This document shows, piece by piece, positions 8,438 to 18,355 of a stretch of DNA of 64,000 nucleotides; within the stretch, counting starts at the first letter, position 1, and each line of letters opens with the position of its first letter. The position numbers and the translations under genes are program-made. The stretch is from JAPUME01 sp027294185 (GTDB taxonomy: Bacteria > Acidobacteriota > Terriglobia > UBA7540 > JAPUME01): contig CAUVWZ020000001.1 in NCBI GenBank assembly GCA_963555835.3, positions 868,001 to 932,000 of the forward strand, read 5' to 3'. The notes under the pieces are model-generated. The model was given only the letters and a program-made list of their open reading frames with translations. It made no database searches and was not told the origin of the DNA.

Positions 8438-10196
8438 TCAATTCGGAATCGGCAGGTCCAGCAGCAGGGCGCGCGTAAAGCGGACAGGCGGGGAGCCGAA
8501 CGACAGCAGCTTATCGTGGTAGCTCTTGAGAGAAAAATCGTCACCCCAGGCTTTTTCGACTTCATTCCTCAAATCAACGTGCTCCAGGTAGCCGACAAAG
8601 TAGGTTGAAAGTTGCGCCGAGGTCAACTGTGCACGAACCCACTTCGTGGCGGCTTCACGCTCTTCCTGAAAGGTGTCTTCGATCATCAACTCCAGAGCCT
8701 CTTCCCGCGTCATGTCGCCGGCATGAATCGCCTGGTCCATTAGGGCGTTTGCAATCCCGCGCAGGTACCACTTATGAACGATTAGCTCCATCAGGCGGTT
8801 GCCATCCAGATAGCCCTGTTCCACCATCACGTGTTCGGCGTAAACGGCCCAGCCTTCAACAAAGACGCCCGAGGAAAGCACTGCCCTGAGAGCGGTTCGA
8901 GTGCGCCAGCTGCAGGTAGTGACCCGGCATCGCTTCGTGGACCGTCAGGTTGCGGAGGGAATAGAGGTTGTACTCACGAAGGTAGGATTGCACCTGCTCG
9001 GAGGTCCAATCGGCGGGCAGCGGGGCGACGGCGTAAAAGGTCTTCTGGCCAACGTCCAAGGGCCCCGGCGAGTCGCAGTAAGCCAGGGCGATGCCCCGCT
9101 GAAACCCGGGCATTACGATGATTTCAATCGGGTCATCAGGCACGGTTACGAGCTTCGCCTTGCGGACAAACTCCGTTGCCTCGCGGAGCTGATCGGTTGC
9201 AATCTCGACGATCCTTTCGGAATCGGGGAGCTCGCGGTAGGCGACTTCCAGCGCGGCTCGGATGATTGCCTGCTTGTAGGCTTCGTCCGGAGTATCAGGA
9301 AACTTCGTGTACTCATATTCCTTCTTGTAAACCCCCTTCGCAATCTCATACATCTCATCACGTATACGCTTCAGCTCGCTTTCGGCGCGAGTGCGAATCT
9401 GGGGCCGCGTGAGTGGAGAGTTCAGGGTAAAGGCAAGCTTTTTGTCATAAATCTCAGCGCCGAGGCGAAAATTGCCCGCGGCCCTCGGTAAGAGTTCCTC
9501 TTCAAGCCACCTCTGATGGGTATCTACCGCGCCGCGAGCCATCTCCATCGCCTCTTCCAGACGTCGTCGGTCTTCCTGAGACAGTTGGTCCAGGTGCGGC
9601 TTGACCATGTTGTCGAGTATCGATAGGACGCCACGATTCTGCCTGACGGCGGTCTCGGCATGAATTCTTGGCACACGGGAGGGAACGAGAGTCGCCCGAA
9701 TCTGTTCGAGTAGCCGAGGAAACTGTTCGAGGCGGTCTGCAACGTGGCCCAACCGCTCGGGCAGCGGGGCGAAATCGCGGGCCAAGAGTCCGTAGAGAGC
9801 CCCACCCGTGAGGCGCGTATATCTCATTGGATTCCAGACCCACTCCTTGAGCTCCTCAAGCCGCCACAGGTCGGCGCGCAGTTCCTGCTCCAGAAGTGCT
9901 GCGTCCACCTGGTTCGCGCGGGAGAGGGTGTCTCGGTCGAGGCGGCCCAACTGCTCCAGATATTTCCGAAGAAACGCAGCTCGACGCACCCGCGCCTCAC
10001 TGCTCACCTGATTCAGCTCACCGTCGAAGCGATGATCGCCGAGCGATGTGGCCGATACCGGGGACAGCGCAGGAAACTCATCTACATATTGTTGGGCCAG
10101 CCGCTCGAACTCTGTATCCACAGCGGAAGGCATCATGGCAAAGGTTGTTCCTATCAATAAAATTCCACCAACGATGACACTAAGCGCCTTCATCAT
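8438..10196 (-). pseudogene. DUF885-family exported protein, split by a frameshift
   Basis: Two minus-strand frames together form one DUF885 protein. The upstream part (8856-10196) has a signal peptide (MMKALSVIVGGILLIGTTFA) and runs to the family motif EAMPGHYLQLAHSNR, then goes out of frame and stops. The downstream part (8438-8881) resumes with LRAVLSSGVFVEGWAVYAEH, which in this family follows the HExxPGH-like motif within a few residues. Between the AAC CGC codons and CTC AGG GCA only one base remains where family members usually have about four codons, so a net loss of about 11 bases fits best. Both halves keep good coding character, so the lesion is recent or a sequence error. DUF885 proteins are presumed metallo-hydrolases. 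Confidence 0.8.
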
Positions 10197-10338
10197 ATCC
10201 TCCCATCATTGTTAAGCAGGGGCATCCGCGGGCTTCGCACTCTGCCGTCACCCTGGCGCAAATTTAGATTAACCTATCTTCTTTTGGATTCACTAATCAA
10301 GAAGGACTCGGGCAGGAGTTGCCGGGGGATCCATCGTA

Positions 10339-10422
10339 GGTAGCGCAGGACCCGTAGTTTTGTACTGCGGTTTGAGGCGGCCGCGATGGAACGAGGTACC
10401 CCCACTACGGTTCCGCGCTACC
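10339..10422. repeat. 84-bp short repeat with terminal inverted ends, copy 1
   Basis: The element begins with GGTAGCGCAGGACC (10339-10352) and ends with GGTTCCGCGCTACC (10409-10422); these are inverted relative to each other with 12 of 14 matches. A second copy in opposite orientation lies at 19527-19614; its reverse complement matches the first 35 bases here at 30 of 35 positions. It sits in the about 270-base gap between the broken DUF885 gene and the end of ftsZ, where no gene is seen. It contains no reading frame of note. It may be a REP- or MITE-like element. Confidence 0.7.
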
Positions 10423-10464
10423 TGGCTGGTTGGGAGTCGGGAAGTCGTTTCCCGTTCGATCTTT

Positions 10465-11640
10465 TCAATCTTTCTCGGCCACCCGGCGCCGAATGTAGGC
10501 GGGAACCTCCAGGTCGTCGGCGGGAATCTCCGCGGTCACCTGCGCCAGGTTCGTCTCGACGGGAAGCTTTTCCTTCCGCGCCATCACGCTTCTCACGGTC
10601 TGGCGGGCGCTGTGCAGCGCCGAAGTGTTGCTGGCCTGCGAAAAACGGATCCGGTCGGTCTTGTACCCGGTGGCGATGACGGTGATCTTGATATGGTCTT
10701 TCATCGACTCATCGTGAACGGCGCCGAAAATGACGTTGGCATTTTCCGCCGCTGCCTGATGGATGATCGTCGAGGCCTCATTGACCTCGTGCAGGGTCAG
10801 GTTGGACGATCCTGTGATATTCAGCAGGATGCCCTGCGCTCCCTGGATGGAAGCGTCTTCGAGCAACGGAGAGGAGATGGCCCGGGCAGCGGCCTCTGCG
10901 GCGCGCTTCGGGCCCTTGGCTTTGGCGGTCCCCATCACCGCGTGGCCCATGCCTTCCATGATCGTCTTGATGTCGGCGAAGTCGCGGTTGATGATGCCGG
11001 TAATGGTGATGATGTCGGAGATTCCCTGAACGGCCTGTCGCAGGATGTCGTCGGCAATCCGGAAAGCTTCAAAGAAGCTCGTGCCGCGGTCGACGAACTC
11101 GAGCAGGCGCTCATTCGGGATGGAGATCACCGTGTCCACCGCCTCGGCCAGTTCCGCCAAACCCTGTTCGGCTTGCAGAGCTCGCCGGCGCCCCTCAAAA
11201 GTAAAGGGACGAGTGACGACGGCTACGGTCAGGGCTCCGAGTTCCCGCGCCAGGCTTGCAACGATGGGAGCGGCTCCCGTACCTGTGCCGCCGCCCAGAC
11301 CCGCCGTGACGAAGACCATGTCCGCGCCTTCGAGGACTTCGATGATTTTTTCTGTGTCCTCGAGCGCCGCCCGCCGGCCGATTTCCGGATTGGACCCCGC
11401 GCCCAATCCTTTCGTCAGCTTGGCGCCGAGCTGAATCTTTACCGGCGCGTCGGAATTTCCCAGGGCCTGGAGATCGGTATTGGCAACCAGGAACTCAACC
11501 CCTTCGACACGGGCGGCAATCATGCGGTCGATCGCATTGCCTCCGCCTCCGCCCACGCCGACGACACGAATCTTGGCGTTATGGCGGGGTTGCTCGGAGA
11601 AGTCCACCCGCAAAGGGCTATCCTGCGTTTGTCTTTTCAT
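10465..11640 (-). CDS. ftsZ: Cell division GTPase FtsZ
   Basis: 391 residues. Tubulin-like GTPase that forms the cytoplasmic division ring. Visible: N-terminal IRVVGVGGGGGNAIDRMI; GTP-binding tubulin signature GGGTGTGAAP; T7 loop region NRDFADIKTIM; and a short C-terminal linker ending in the conserved peptide DDLEVPAYIRRR, used to contact FtsA and other partners. The ATG at 11640 has GGGAG about ten bases upstream. It follows ftsA by 90 bases at the end of the leftward murG-murC-murB-ftsQ-ftsA-ftsZ run. Nothing unusual in length or motifs. Confidence 0.98.
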   Translation of the reverse strand: MKRQTQDSPLRVDFSEQPRHNAKIRVVGVGGGGGNAIDRMIAARVEGVEFLVANTDLQALGNSDAPVKIQLGAKLTKGLGAGSNPEIGRRAALEDTEKIIEVLEGADMVFVTAGLGGGTGTGAAPIVASLARELGALTVAVVTRPFTFEGRRRALQAEQGLAELAEAVDTVISIPNERLLEFVDRGTSFFEAFRIADDILRQAVQGISDIITITGIINRDFADIKTIMEGMGHAVMGTAKAKGPKRAAEAAARAISSPLLEDASIQGAQGILLNITGSSNLTLHEVNEASTIIHQAAAENANVIFGAVHDESMKDHIKITVIATGYKTDRIRFSQASNTSALHSARQTVRSVMARKEKLPVETNLAQVTAEIPADDLEVPAYIRRRVAEKD

Positions 11641-11730
11641 TCATTTTTCTCCCGCCCCTCCCGCATTAGGTTGGAATTCAGTGGTCCCGGGTTGCCCTTC
11701 CGCATCCTTCACCCATAGTCACGGGCACCC

Positions 11731-12945
11731 TCAGGCACGAGCGCGGAACAGGCCGAGAAACTTTTCCCCCAGAGTTTCCTGGCGCACCACCTGCTTTCGC
11801 CGCATTCGGTGGGCATAACCGACCAACCCCACCACGGCTGAGAAAATCGGATCCAAAAGCGCTTCGCCCATCTTGCCGATCCCGCCGGGAATGCCGCGTC
11901 GCACGGGCAACGACAAAATCTTTTCCGCCATTTCGATCAATCCCTTCAGTTTGGCTCCCCCGCCGGTCAGCACCACCCCGGCGCCCAACTGCCCCTCGAT
12001 CCCCTGCCGCGCGATTTCCGCTTGAATCATCTCCAGAAGCTCCGTGGCACGCGGCTCAAGGATTTCCGCAAGTGTAACATAGGGCACCATGCGGCTCGGA
12101 CGCCCACCGACGCCGCTGACCTCGAGAGCCTCGAAGGAAGGACGCCCGGATACCGGAAGTCCCCAAGTGCACTTTAACCTTTCTGCTTCCGGAATGGGAG
12201 TCCTCAGTCCCACGGCAATGTCATTGGTAAAGTGATCGCCTCCGACGGGTATGGCCGCCGTGTGGCGGAGCAAGCCCTCCTCGTAGAGAATAATCTCTGC
12301 CGTGCTTGCGCCGATGTCCACCAACGCCACGCCCAACTCTCTGTCGTCGTCCTGCAGGTTCGATTCCGAGGAGGCCATCTGTTCGAGCACGGTACCGAGA
12401 ATATAGATACCGGCACGGTTGGCGGCTGTGACCACATTCTGAAGCGCGGCCGCCGACGCCGTCACCAGATGGACATTGACCTCCAGGTTTCGCCCTACCA
12501 TGCCCACCGGATCGTGAATTCCGTTCTGCGCATCCAGCAAATACTCCTGGGGGAAAACGTGCACGATCTGTTGGTCGGGAGGAAGCGAAACTCCCTGCGC
12601 CCTCTGAACGACACGGTCGACATCCTCGCGAGTAATCTCCCGGCGATGAGGTCCCAGGGTCAGTCCACCCTGCGCATTCACGCCCCGGATGTGCGTTCCC
12701 GCAATACCGACGTAGGCCGATTCAACCGTCGCCCTCGCCTTCGTTTCAGCTTCCTCCACCGCCTGCCGAATCGAGGCCACGGCGGCGTCCAGATTGACGA
12801 TGTTCCCCCGCCGCCAACCCTTCGACTCGGACACCCCAACGCCGGCCACCTCCAGGCGGCTCCCACCGGCCATCCGGCAAATCAGCGCACAGGTCTTGCT
12901 GCTGCCGATATCGAGTCCGACGACGATGTCTTCTTTTTTCGCCAA
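11731..12945 (-). CDS. ftsA: Cell division protein FtsA
   Basis: 404 residues from a TTG start at 12945. Actin-like ATPase that tethers FtsZ to the membrane. Homology starts with AKKEDIVVGLDIGSSKTCAL, and later ALVDIGASTAEIILYEEG and GVVLTGGGAKLKGL are the actin-fold phosphate motifs. The C-terminus RQETLGEKFLGLFRARA is the expected amphipathic membrane helix. The frame is open further upstream to 13203, but that would overlap ftsQ, whereas the TTG is preceded by GGGGGA and lies 38 bases after the ftsQ stop. SHS2/1C domain residues lie at about 85-165. Confidence 0.95.
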   Translation of the reverse strand: MAKKEDIVVGLDIGSSKTCALICRMAGGSRLEVAGVGVSESKGWRRGNIVNLDAAVASIRQAVEEAETKARATVESAYVGIAGTHIRGVNAQGGLTLGPHRREITREDVDRVVQRAQGVSLPPDQQIVHVFPQEYLLDAQNGIHDPVGMVGRNLEVNVHLVTASAAALQNVVTAANRAGIYILGTVLEQMASSESNLQDDDRELGVALVDIGASTAEIILYEEGLLRHTAAIPVGGDHFTNDIAVGLRTPIPEAERLKCTWGLPVSGRPSFEALEVSGVGGRPSRMVPYVTLAEILEPRATELLEMIQAEIARQGIEGQLGAGVVLTGGGAKLKGLIEMAEKILSLPVRRGIPGGIGKMGEALLDPIFSAVVGLVGYAHRMRRKQVVRQETLGEKFLGLFRARA

Positions 12946-12983
12946 CGATTCCCCCAACGAAGTGGAGCGGCGCGATGGCCCGC

Positions 12984-13829
12984 TCAGAATTTCGGATTTA
13001 CGACGATCTGATTCTTGAACCTCAAATCCACGGATCGGATCGCCACCTGCGTGGGCCCAACTCGGGAGATAAAATTCAGGAAATTGCGAAAGCGGCGGGC
13101 GAAATCCTCCCGCCCGAAATGAACCAGAATACTTTCGGATCCCGCGACCAGCAAGGCCTTCAAATCTTCGAGGTCGGATACATTCACCTCGGAGACCGAC
13201 CATTCACTCTGGGGGACGCTTTCCCAGCCTCCAATAAATTCCTCGTAAAGACGGAGGCGACCTCGGCGCTCCCCTTCGGCCCCCGAGCCATTCCAGCCCG
13301 TCAGGACGGGAAAGTCAAAAGACGACCCCCGGGGCGTTTCCAGCACGACTCCCGCGTCGTCCATCAGCTTGATGCGGTCAGCCACCCGCACGAATGCCAC
13401 CGGCTCCCTTTCCTGAATCCACACTCCCAACCCGTTCGGAAGGAGGCGCGCCAGGGAGGCTCCCCGAACCCAGTCAATCTCCTCCAGTTGTCGGCGACGA
13501 GATTCGAGGGAAAAGTCGAAAAGACTTCCCATGCCCCGCAAATCCAAATTCTCCAATATCTCTCCCCGTGTGACATAACGATTCCCCTGCACCCGCACCC
13601 CGGAGGAGGAAAACTGGAAAGGGCCAAAGGGATCAGGGTGTGTCATCTGAAACCAGTAGGCCCCCCCCGCGCTGCTTACCAGGACGAGCAGGAGAAGTAA
13701 AATCCACTTCCCCAATCTCCTTGCGCGGCGGGGCTTTCGGCGCCTGCGAATCACCCCGGCCCGTTGGCGGCGTAGATAGGGCGAATCGGAAGGGTCGGCT
13801 TGTCGAAAGTCCAGGGTCTTTGTCGCCAT
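12984..13829 (-). CDS. ftsQ: Cell division protein FtsQ (DivIB)
   Basis: 281 residues. Bitopic divisome protein. A cytoplasmic Arg-rich N-terminus of about 40 residues precedes one membrane helix (WILLLLLVLVSSAGGAYWF), then a POTRA domain (SSSGVRVQGNRYVTRGEILE, about 73-140) and the FtsQ beta domain with LPNGLGVWIQEREPVAFVRV and VVLETPRGSSFDFPVLTG. Its placement between murB and ftsA is the classical order of the division cluster. The ATG at 13829 lies 39 bases after the murB stop at 13869. No ddl gene lies between murB and ftsQ. Confidence 0.93.
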   Translation of the reverse strand: MATKTLDFRQADPSDSPYLRRQRAGVIRRRRKPRRARRLGKWILLLLLVLVSSAGGAYWFQMTHPDPFGPFQFSSSGVRVQGNRYVTRGEILENLDLRGMGSLFDFSLESRRRQLEEIDWVRGASLARLLPNGLGVWIQEREPVAFVRVADRIKLMDDAGVVLETPRGSSFDFPVLTGWNGSGAEGERRGRLRLYEEFIGGWESVPQSEWSVSEVNVSDLEDLKALLVAGSESILVHFGREDFARRFRNFLNFISRVGPTQVAIRSVDLRFKNQIVVNPKF

Positions 13830-13868
13830 TGCTCTCGCTTGCGTTTCCCGGCGAAGAACACCCGATCT

Positions 13869-14792
13869 TCAAGGGCTCTCGCGCCAGACGATAACCTCCT
13901 CTTCGAGTTCTACCCCGAACGAATTCCCTACCCTCTCCCGCATGACGTCCATCAGACGGAAGATATCACTCGCTGTGGCCCCTTGACGATTGACAATGAA
14001 ATTCGCATGCCGATCCGAGATCATCGCACCGCCCATGCGCATTCCCTTCATCCCCAGATCGTCGATCATTTTACCGGTCGAATAGCCGGGGGGATTCTTG
14101 AAGATACAGCCGGCGCTTTTTTCACTGATCGGTTGTGAAGCGCGGCGTTTCTGGTTGCACTGTTTGATTCTCTCAACGATTCGCTCATAAGGACGCTCGA
14201 TCAATTCGAGCGTCACCGATAGCATAATGTCATCGGCCGCAAAGGAAGTCTGCCGGTACTCGAAACGGATTCCCTCCGGCTTCAACACTTCGATTTCGCC
14301 CGTCGAGCCTCGAAACACCTTGACCGCCTTGACGAATTCCCCGATCTGGGTTCCGTAAGCGCCGGCATTCATATGGAGCGCTCCGCCGACCGTACCCGGC
14401 ACGCCGACCAATCCCGCAATGCCTCCCAGGTTGTTTTTCGCGCACCGTGTCACCGCGGTGCCCAGACTGGCCGCTGCCGAAATTTCCACCCGAGGGCCAT
14501 CGAAGAGAACCCCGTTTCTTTCCGGCGCAAGCTGCAGTGCAATCGAACGCAACCCCTCGTCTCTCACCAGAAGATTGGAACCGCCTCCGAGCAAGCGCCA
14601 GGGGATTCCCTTGCTCCGGAAAAAATGGACCACGTCCGGAAGACACTGCGGGTCCTCGATCACAACCACGTCCACCGGCCCCCCGACCGCCAGGGAAGTC
14701 AGCTCACTCATACGCTGCCCCGGCTTCCACCGGACGGGAAACGCTTCCAAATCTTTCGCAAGTTGTGCTCGGTTGTTCATGGCGCCGGTCAT
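13869..14792 (-). CDS. murB: UDP-N-acetylenolpyruvoylglucosamine reductase
   Basis: 307 residues. FAD-dependent reduction of UDP-GlcNAc-enolpyruvate to UDP-MurNAc in the cytoplasm. FAD-binding landmarks are TSLAVGGPVDVVVI, LGGGSNLLVRDEGLR and GVPGTVGGALHMNAGAYG; the catalytic region is KSAGCIFKNPPGYSTGKMID, with Cys at the position that is Ser in many homologues. Overlaps the murC stop by four bases (ATGA), so the two are translationally coupled. The length fits the shorter type II MurB without the extra C-terminal domain. Confidence 0.96.
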   Translation of the reverse strand: MTGAMNNRAQLAKDLEAFPVRWKPGQRMSELTSLAVGGPVDVVVIEDPQCLPDVVHFFRSKGIPWRLLGGGSNLLVRDEGLRSIALQLAPERNGVLFDGPRVEISAAASLGTAVTRCAKNNLGGIAGLVGVPGTVGGALHMNAGAYGTQIGEFVKAVKVFRGSTGEIEVLKPEGIRFEYRQTSFAADDIMLSVTLELIERPYERIVERIKQCNQKRRASQPISEKSAGCIFKNPPGYSTGKMIDDLGMKGMRMGGAMISDRHANFIVNRQGATASDIFRLMDVMRERVGNSFGVELEEEVIVWRESP

Positions 14793-16264
14793 TTCCTCGA
14801 CACCTTTTCAGCGGAATGCGCAAACTCAAAGGCTTTCACAAGCTGAGAGGCGATTTTCGAAATGCTGCCTGCACCCATGGTCACAATCAGGTCGCCCGGC
14901 TGCGCCTCCCGCACGATGCGGTCGATCAATTCTGCGCTTTCGGGCGCATACGTCACCGAACCCGCGCCGTTCGAGCGCATTTGATCGACCAGCCGTTCCG
15001 CGTTGACCCCCGGAAGCGGCGTTTCACTGGCCGGGTAGATGTCGAGCACGTCGACGCGTGCGCAGCCTTTGAACGCGCGCGAAAACTCGTCCATCAGTTG
15101 CGCTGTCCGCGTGTAGCGGTGCGGTTCAAAGACGGCCCACAAGCGTCGCGGATTCCGCAGCAGGACGGCCTCAATCGTAGCCCGGATTTCCGAGGGGTGA
15201 TGGCAGTAGTCATCCACCAGCGTGACCCCGTCGAAGACTCCGGTAATCTGCAGACGCCGGTCCACACCCGTAAAAGCCTCCAGTCCCCGACGAATTTTAT
15301 CGAAGGGGATTCTCAACTCCAGGCCCACCGCCACCGCTGCAAGGGAATTCAATACGTTGTGCCTGCCGGGGACACGAAGGCTTAGCGAGCCGCGCATTCC
15401 CTCTTCCATCAAGACATCGAAGGTGGAACCTTCTCCCTTCAATTCCAGCTTAACGGCCCTCACCGTGGCATCTTCCTTGAACCCATAGGAAATTATCCTG
15501 CGGCTCAAAGGTTTGAGGCGTCCAGCCACGCGGCGAAGCCTTTCGTCATCGGCGCACAAAATGACAGCGCCTTCCGCCGGAATTTTCCCGGCGAAGGATA
15601 GGAAGGCGTCTTCAATCTCATCCATGTCTCGGTAGTGGTCCAGATGCTCCCGGTCGAGATTGGTAATCACGGCCAGGGTCGGCTCCAGGTGAAGGAAGGA
15701 ACCGTCGCTTTCGTCGGCCTCCACAACCATCAAGCGGCCCTTGCCCAGCCGGGCGTTGCTGCCGAAAGCGTCCAGCCGCCCGCCGATCACCGCCGTCGGG
15801 TCGAGACCGGCCGAAGCCAACAATACCGCCACCATCGAGCTCACGGTCGTTTTGCCGTGAGCGCCGGCAACGGCGATGCTCTCCTTGAGTTTCATCAACT
15901 CGGCCAGCATCTCGGCGCGGGGAATCACCTGCAACCCAAGGCGACGAGCTTCGACAACTTCAGGATTGTCGGGACGAATGGCCGAAGAGGTGACCACCAG
16001 AGGGGTGCCGTGGACATGTTCCGGCAGGTGCCCTGCGTGGAGGGAAGCTCCCAGATTTGCGAGACGGTCCGTCAACGGGGTCAACTTCAGGTCCGACCCG
16101 CTTACCGAATACCCAAGCGTCAGCAGGACCTCGGCGATGCCGCTCATACCGATACCGCCGATTCCCACGAAGTGGATTCGCTGACGTTTCTCTCTTAGCC
16201 TTTCCAGGCTCCGAACTGATTCTCCCAAATCGACCCTTCCCTTCCGGCTGCCGCGCGACGGCAA
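14789..16264 (-). CDS. murC: UDP-N-acetylmuramate--L-alanine ligase
   Basis: 491 residues. ATP-dependent ligase adding L-alanine to UDP-MurNAc. N-terminal UDP-binding fold IHFVGIGGIGMSGIAEVLL; central ATPase P-loop AVAGAHGKTTVSSMVAVLL; VVEADESDGSF; NLDREHLDHYRDMDEI; and C-terminal domain with ALFEPHRYTR-like AVFEPHRYTRTAQLMDEF. The N-terminal about 28 residues before the Rossmann fold are longer than usual, so an internal start near VRSLERLREKRQRI is possible. It starts 14 bases after the murG stop and overlaps murB by four bases. Confidence 0.96.
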   Translation of the reverse strand: MPSRGSRKGRVDLGESVRSLERLREKRQRIHFVGIGGIGMSGIAEVLLTLGYSVSGSDLKLTPLTDRLANLGASLHAGHLPEHVHGTPLVVTSSAIRPDNPEVVEARRLGLQVIPRAEMLAELMKLKESIAVAGAHGKTTVSSMVAVLLASAGLDPTAVIGGRLDAFGSNARLGKGRLMVVEADESDGSFLHLEPTLAVITNLDREHLDHYRDMDEIEDAFLSFAGKIPAEGAVILCADDERLRRVAGRLKPLSRRIISYGFKEDATVRAVKLELKGEGSTFDVLMEEGMRGSLSLRVPGRHNVLNSLAAVAVGLELRIPFDKIRRGLEAFTGVDRRLQITGVFDGVTLVDDYCHHPSEIRATIEAVLLRNPRRLWAVFEPHRYTRTAQLMDEFSRAFKGCARVDVLDIYPASETPLPGVNAERLVDQMRSNGAGSVTYAPESAELIDRIVREAQPGDLIVTMGAGSISKIASQLVKAFEFAHSAEKVSRK

Positions 16265-16278
16265 ACGGGGAGAATTCC

Positions 16279-17361
16279 TCAGGGGTGGGATGAGGGTGCT
16301 GCGAGTTTCTCGATCAAATCTGCAATGTCTCGTGTGGCCTCAGGCCGGGCGCGCGACCGCGCTCGGGCTTCCATCTTCGCCAATCGATCCGGCTGGGTCA
16401 GAAGGCTCGAGATTTCAGCGGCCAGGCGTTCCCCGCTCAACTCGGATTGTGGAATCAGACGCGCGGCGCCGGCTCGCTCCATGTCTCGCGCATTTTCCGT
16501 TTGGTGATGATCCGTAGCGGCAGGAAAAGGGACCAACAGGGAGGCCTTGCCTGAGGCGGCAAGCTCGGCAACCGTAACTGCACCCGATCGCGCAATCACA
16601 AGATCGATTTTAGCAAAGATATCCGGCATGTCGTCAAAGAATGAGAGAACCCTGGCCGTCAACCCATGCCGGCGGTACGCTTCGCGCACATCATTATAGT
16701 CTCTTTCACCCGTTTGGTGGTAGAACTCCGTGGAAGGAATTCTGTCGCGAAGCAGCGGCAGCGCCTCCATGACAGCCCGGTTGATCGCCACCGACCCCTG
16801 ACTCCCCCCAAATACCAGGACTGCCGGCGCACAGGGACGCGCCCGAGGGGAAACTCTGAAAAACTCCTCCCGCACCGGACTTCCCGTCCGCACGGCCTTG
16901 TTCCCAAAGTAGCGCCTTGTCCTCTCAAAGCTGATGGCCGCTCTTGTTATCCACATCGCCAGCAGCCGGTTGGTCAGGCCGGGAACTGAATTCGGTTCAA
17001 TCAATAGGGTTGGAATCCCATGCAGCGCAGCCACCAGCACCAGGGGACCGGCGGAATACCCTCCCGTTCCCACGACAACCTGGGGCCGGATTTTCTTCAG
17101 GAGGATGAAGGCTTCGACAAGACTCCGGGGAAGCACCAGCAGATGAGCCAGCATCCGAACCGGACTGATGCCTTTGAGCGACGCCGCCCGAATCGTCCGC
17201 AGTTCAAATCCCGCCGCAGGTACACTCCGCGCTTCCAAGCCTCGTTCGGTGCCCACGAAGAGAATTTCATGAGACGCGTCCCGTCGACGGAGCTCCTTCG
17301 CCACCGCCAGGGCGGGAAACAGGTGGCCGCCGGTTCCGCCTCCGGCAAAAATCACTCTCAT
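16279..17361 (-). CDS. murG: UDP-N-acetylglucosamine--MurNAc-pentapeptide lipid I transferase
   Basis: 360 residues. Membrane-associated glycosyltransferase converting lipid I to lipid II. N-terminal GGGTGGHLFPALAVAKEL and C-terminal donor-site IARSGAVTVAELAASGKASL, with LVPFPAATDHHQTENARDM, are diagnostic for MurG. It is the first recognisable gene of the leftward division cluster here; the usual upstream ftsW, murD and mraY are not present before the TetR gene, about 207 bases further upstream. In that gap I see no gene. Confidence 0.97.
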   Translation of the reverse strand: MRVIFAGGGTGGHLFPALAVAKELRRRDASHEILFVGTERGLEARSVPAAGFELRTIRAASLKGISPVRMLAHLLVLPRSLVEAFILLKKIRPQVVVGTGGYSAGPLVLVAALHGIPTLLIEPNSVPGLTNRLLAMWITRAAISFERTRRYFGNKAVRTGSPVREEFFRVSPRARPCAPAVLVFGGSQGSVAINRAVMEALPLLRDRIPSTEFYHQTGERDYNDVREAYRRHGLTARVLSFFDDMPDIFAKIDLVIARSGAVTVAELAASGKASLLVPFPAATDHHQTENARDMERAGAARLIPQSELSGERLAAEISSLLTQPDRLAKMEARARSRARPEATRDIADLIEKLAAPSSHP

Positions 17362-17568
17362 CGAATCGTCTCGTTCCCGGATTGCAACTTCTACCTTCTC
17401 GCCGCCCGGTAAGCATCCAGAATGAATTTCGGGGGATCGGGTTCCCTAACCTGTTTTCCGGCCAGAGAGAGAAACATCGTAGGGGACGACAAAAGCACGA
17501 GGACCGTTTTCTTCACTGCACCTCCGATGGGCCGAAACGTTCCTGGTAAGAGAATATGCGGGCAGGCA

Positions 17569-18177
17569 TTAAGAGGTAGATTGCGTGATGGGAGCCGGGT
17601 TGCGCAGGCCGCCGAGAAAAATTTGGGTGAAGGTACGGGCCAGTTCGTCCTCTTTGACCGGCCCGCTGGGATCGTACCACTGGTAAAGCCAGTTGATCAT
17701 TCCCAGCAGCGCGTAAGCCGCCAGCCGGGGAGAAATCTTCGGGCCGCCTTCCTCTTTCTGGACGGCGGACACCAGGCCCTCCAAATGTTCAATGTAGGCC
17801 CTCTTGCGCGCGTTGATCTTCTTCCTCAAGGGTCCGCGCACGGTGCGATTCTCATGCAGGATGACGGTCGTTTCCAGGTCCCGGGTATGGACGATTAAGT
17901 GGATGTGCCCGGCGATGGTCTGCTTCAATTTCTCCATCGGGTCCTCGATTTGGGCCACGCGGCTCAGGACGGCTTCGTCAAGAATATCCATGCCATAGTT
18001 CATGATCTCGAAAAGCAACTGTTCCTTGCTGCCCACGTAATGATAGAGCCCCGCCTTGGTCAGCCCTACCGCCTTGGCGACTTCCTGCATGGAGGCGCCC
18101 TCAAAACTCTTCTCGTAGAAGATTCGCGCCGCCCGCCGGCAGATTTCGCGCCGCCTCCGTTCTGCATCTCCGGTCAC
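17569..18177 (-). CDS. TetR-family transcriptional regulator
   Basis: 202 residues from a GTG at 18177 (VTGDAERRRREICRRAAR), chosen because GGAG lies nine bases upstream and family homology starts here; the frame is open to 18312. The DNA-binding HTH is IFYEKSFEGASMQEVAKAVG and LTKAGLYHYVGSKEQLLFEI. The C-terminal ligand domain (VILHENRTVRGPLRKKIN, YALLGMINWLYQWYDPSGP) resembles TetR proteins that regulate fatty acid or acyl-CoA metabolism, but the ligand cannot be assigned. It is divergent from the BNR-repeat gene at 18404, so autoregulation or control of that gene through the shared 226-base region is possible. Confidence 0.9.
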   Translation of the reverse strand: MTGDAERRRREICRRAARIFYEKSFEGASMQEVAKAVGLTKAGLYHYVGSKEQLLFEIMNYGMDILDEAVLSRVAQIEDPMEKLKQTIAGHIHLIVHTRDLETTVILHENRTVRGPLRKKINARKRAYIEHLEGLVSAVQKEEGGPKISPRLAAYALLGMINWLYQWYDPSGPVKEDELARTFTQIFLGGLRNPAPITQSTS

Positions 18178-18355
18178 TTTATGCTTCTCCGATACCCACC
18201 TTAGTCTCTGACCTTCTTGTGTCAAGAAAAAAATCGAGTTCCCGCGAGCGGGACGACGCACCGCTCTTCCCACCCCGGAGGGGCCACTGACCAGAAGAAC
18301 CGTGATGACCACAAACGGGGTTGGAATGGCTGCCCCGGCCGGCTGGCGAAGGTTC

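Noticed and set aside
10360..11718. Plus-strand frame of 452 codons opposite ftsZ
   Set aside because: Antisense shadow; ftsZ motifs are unambiguous.
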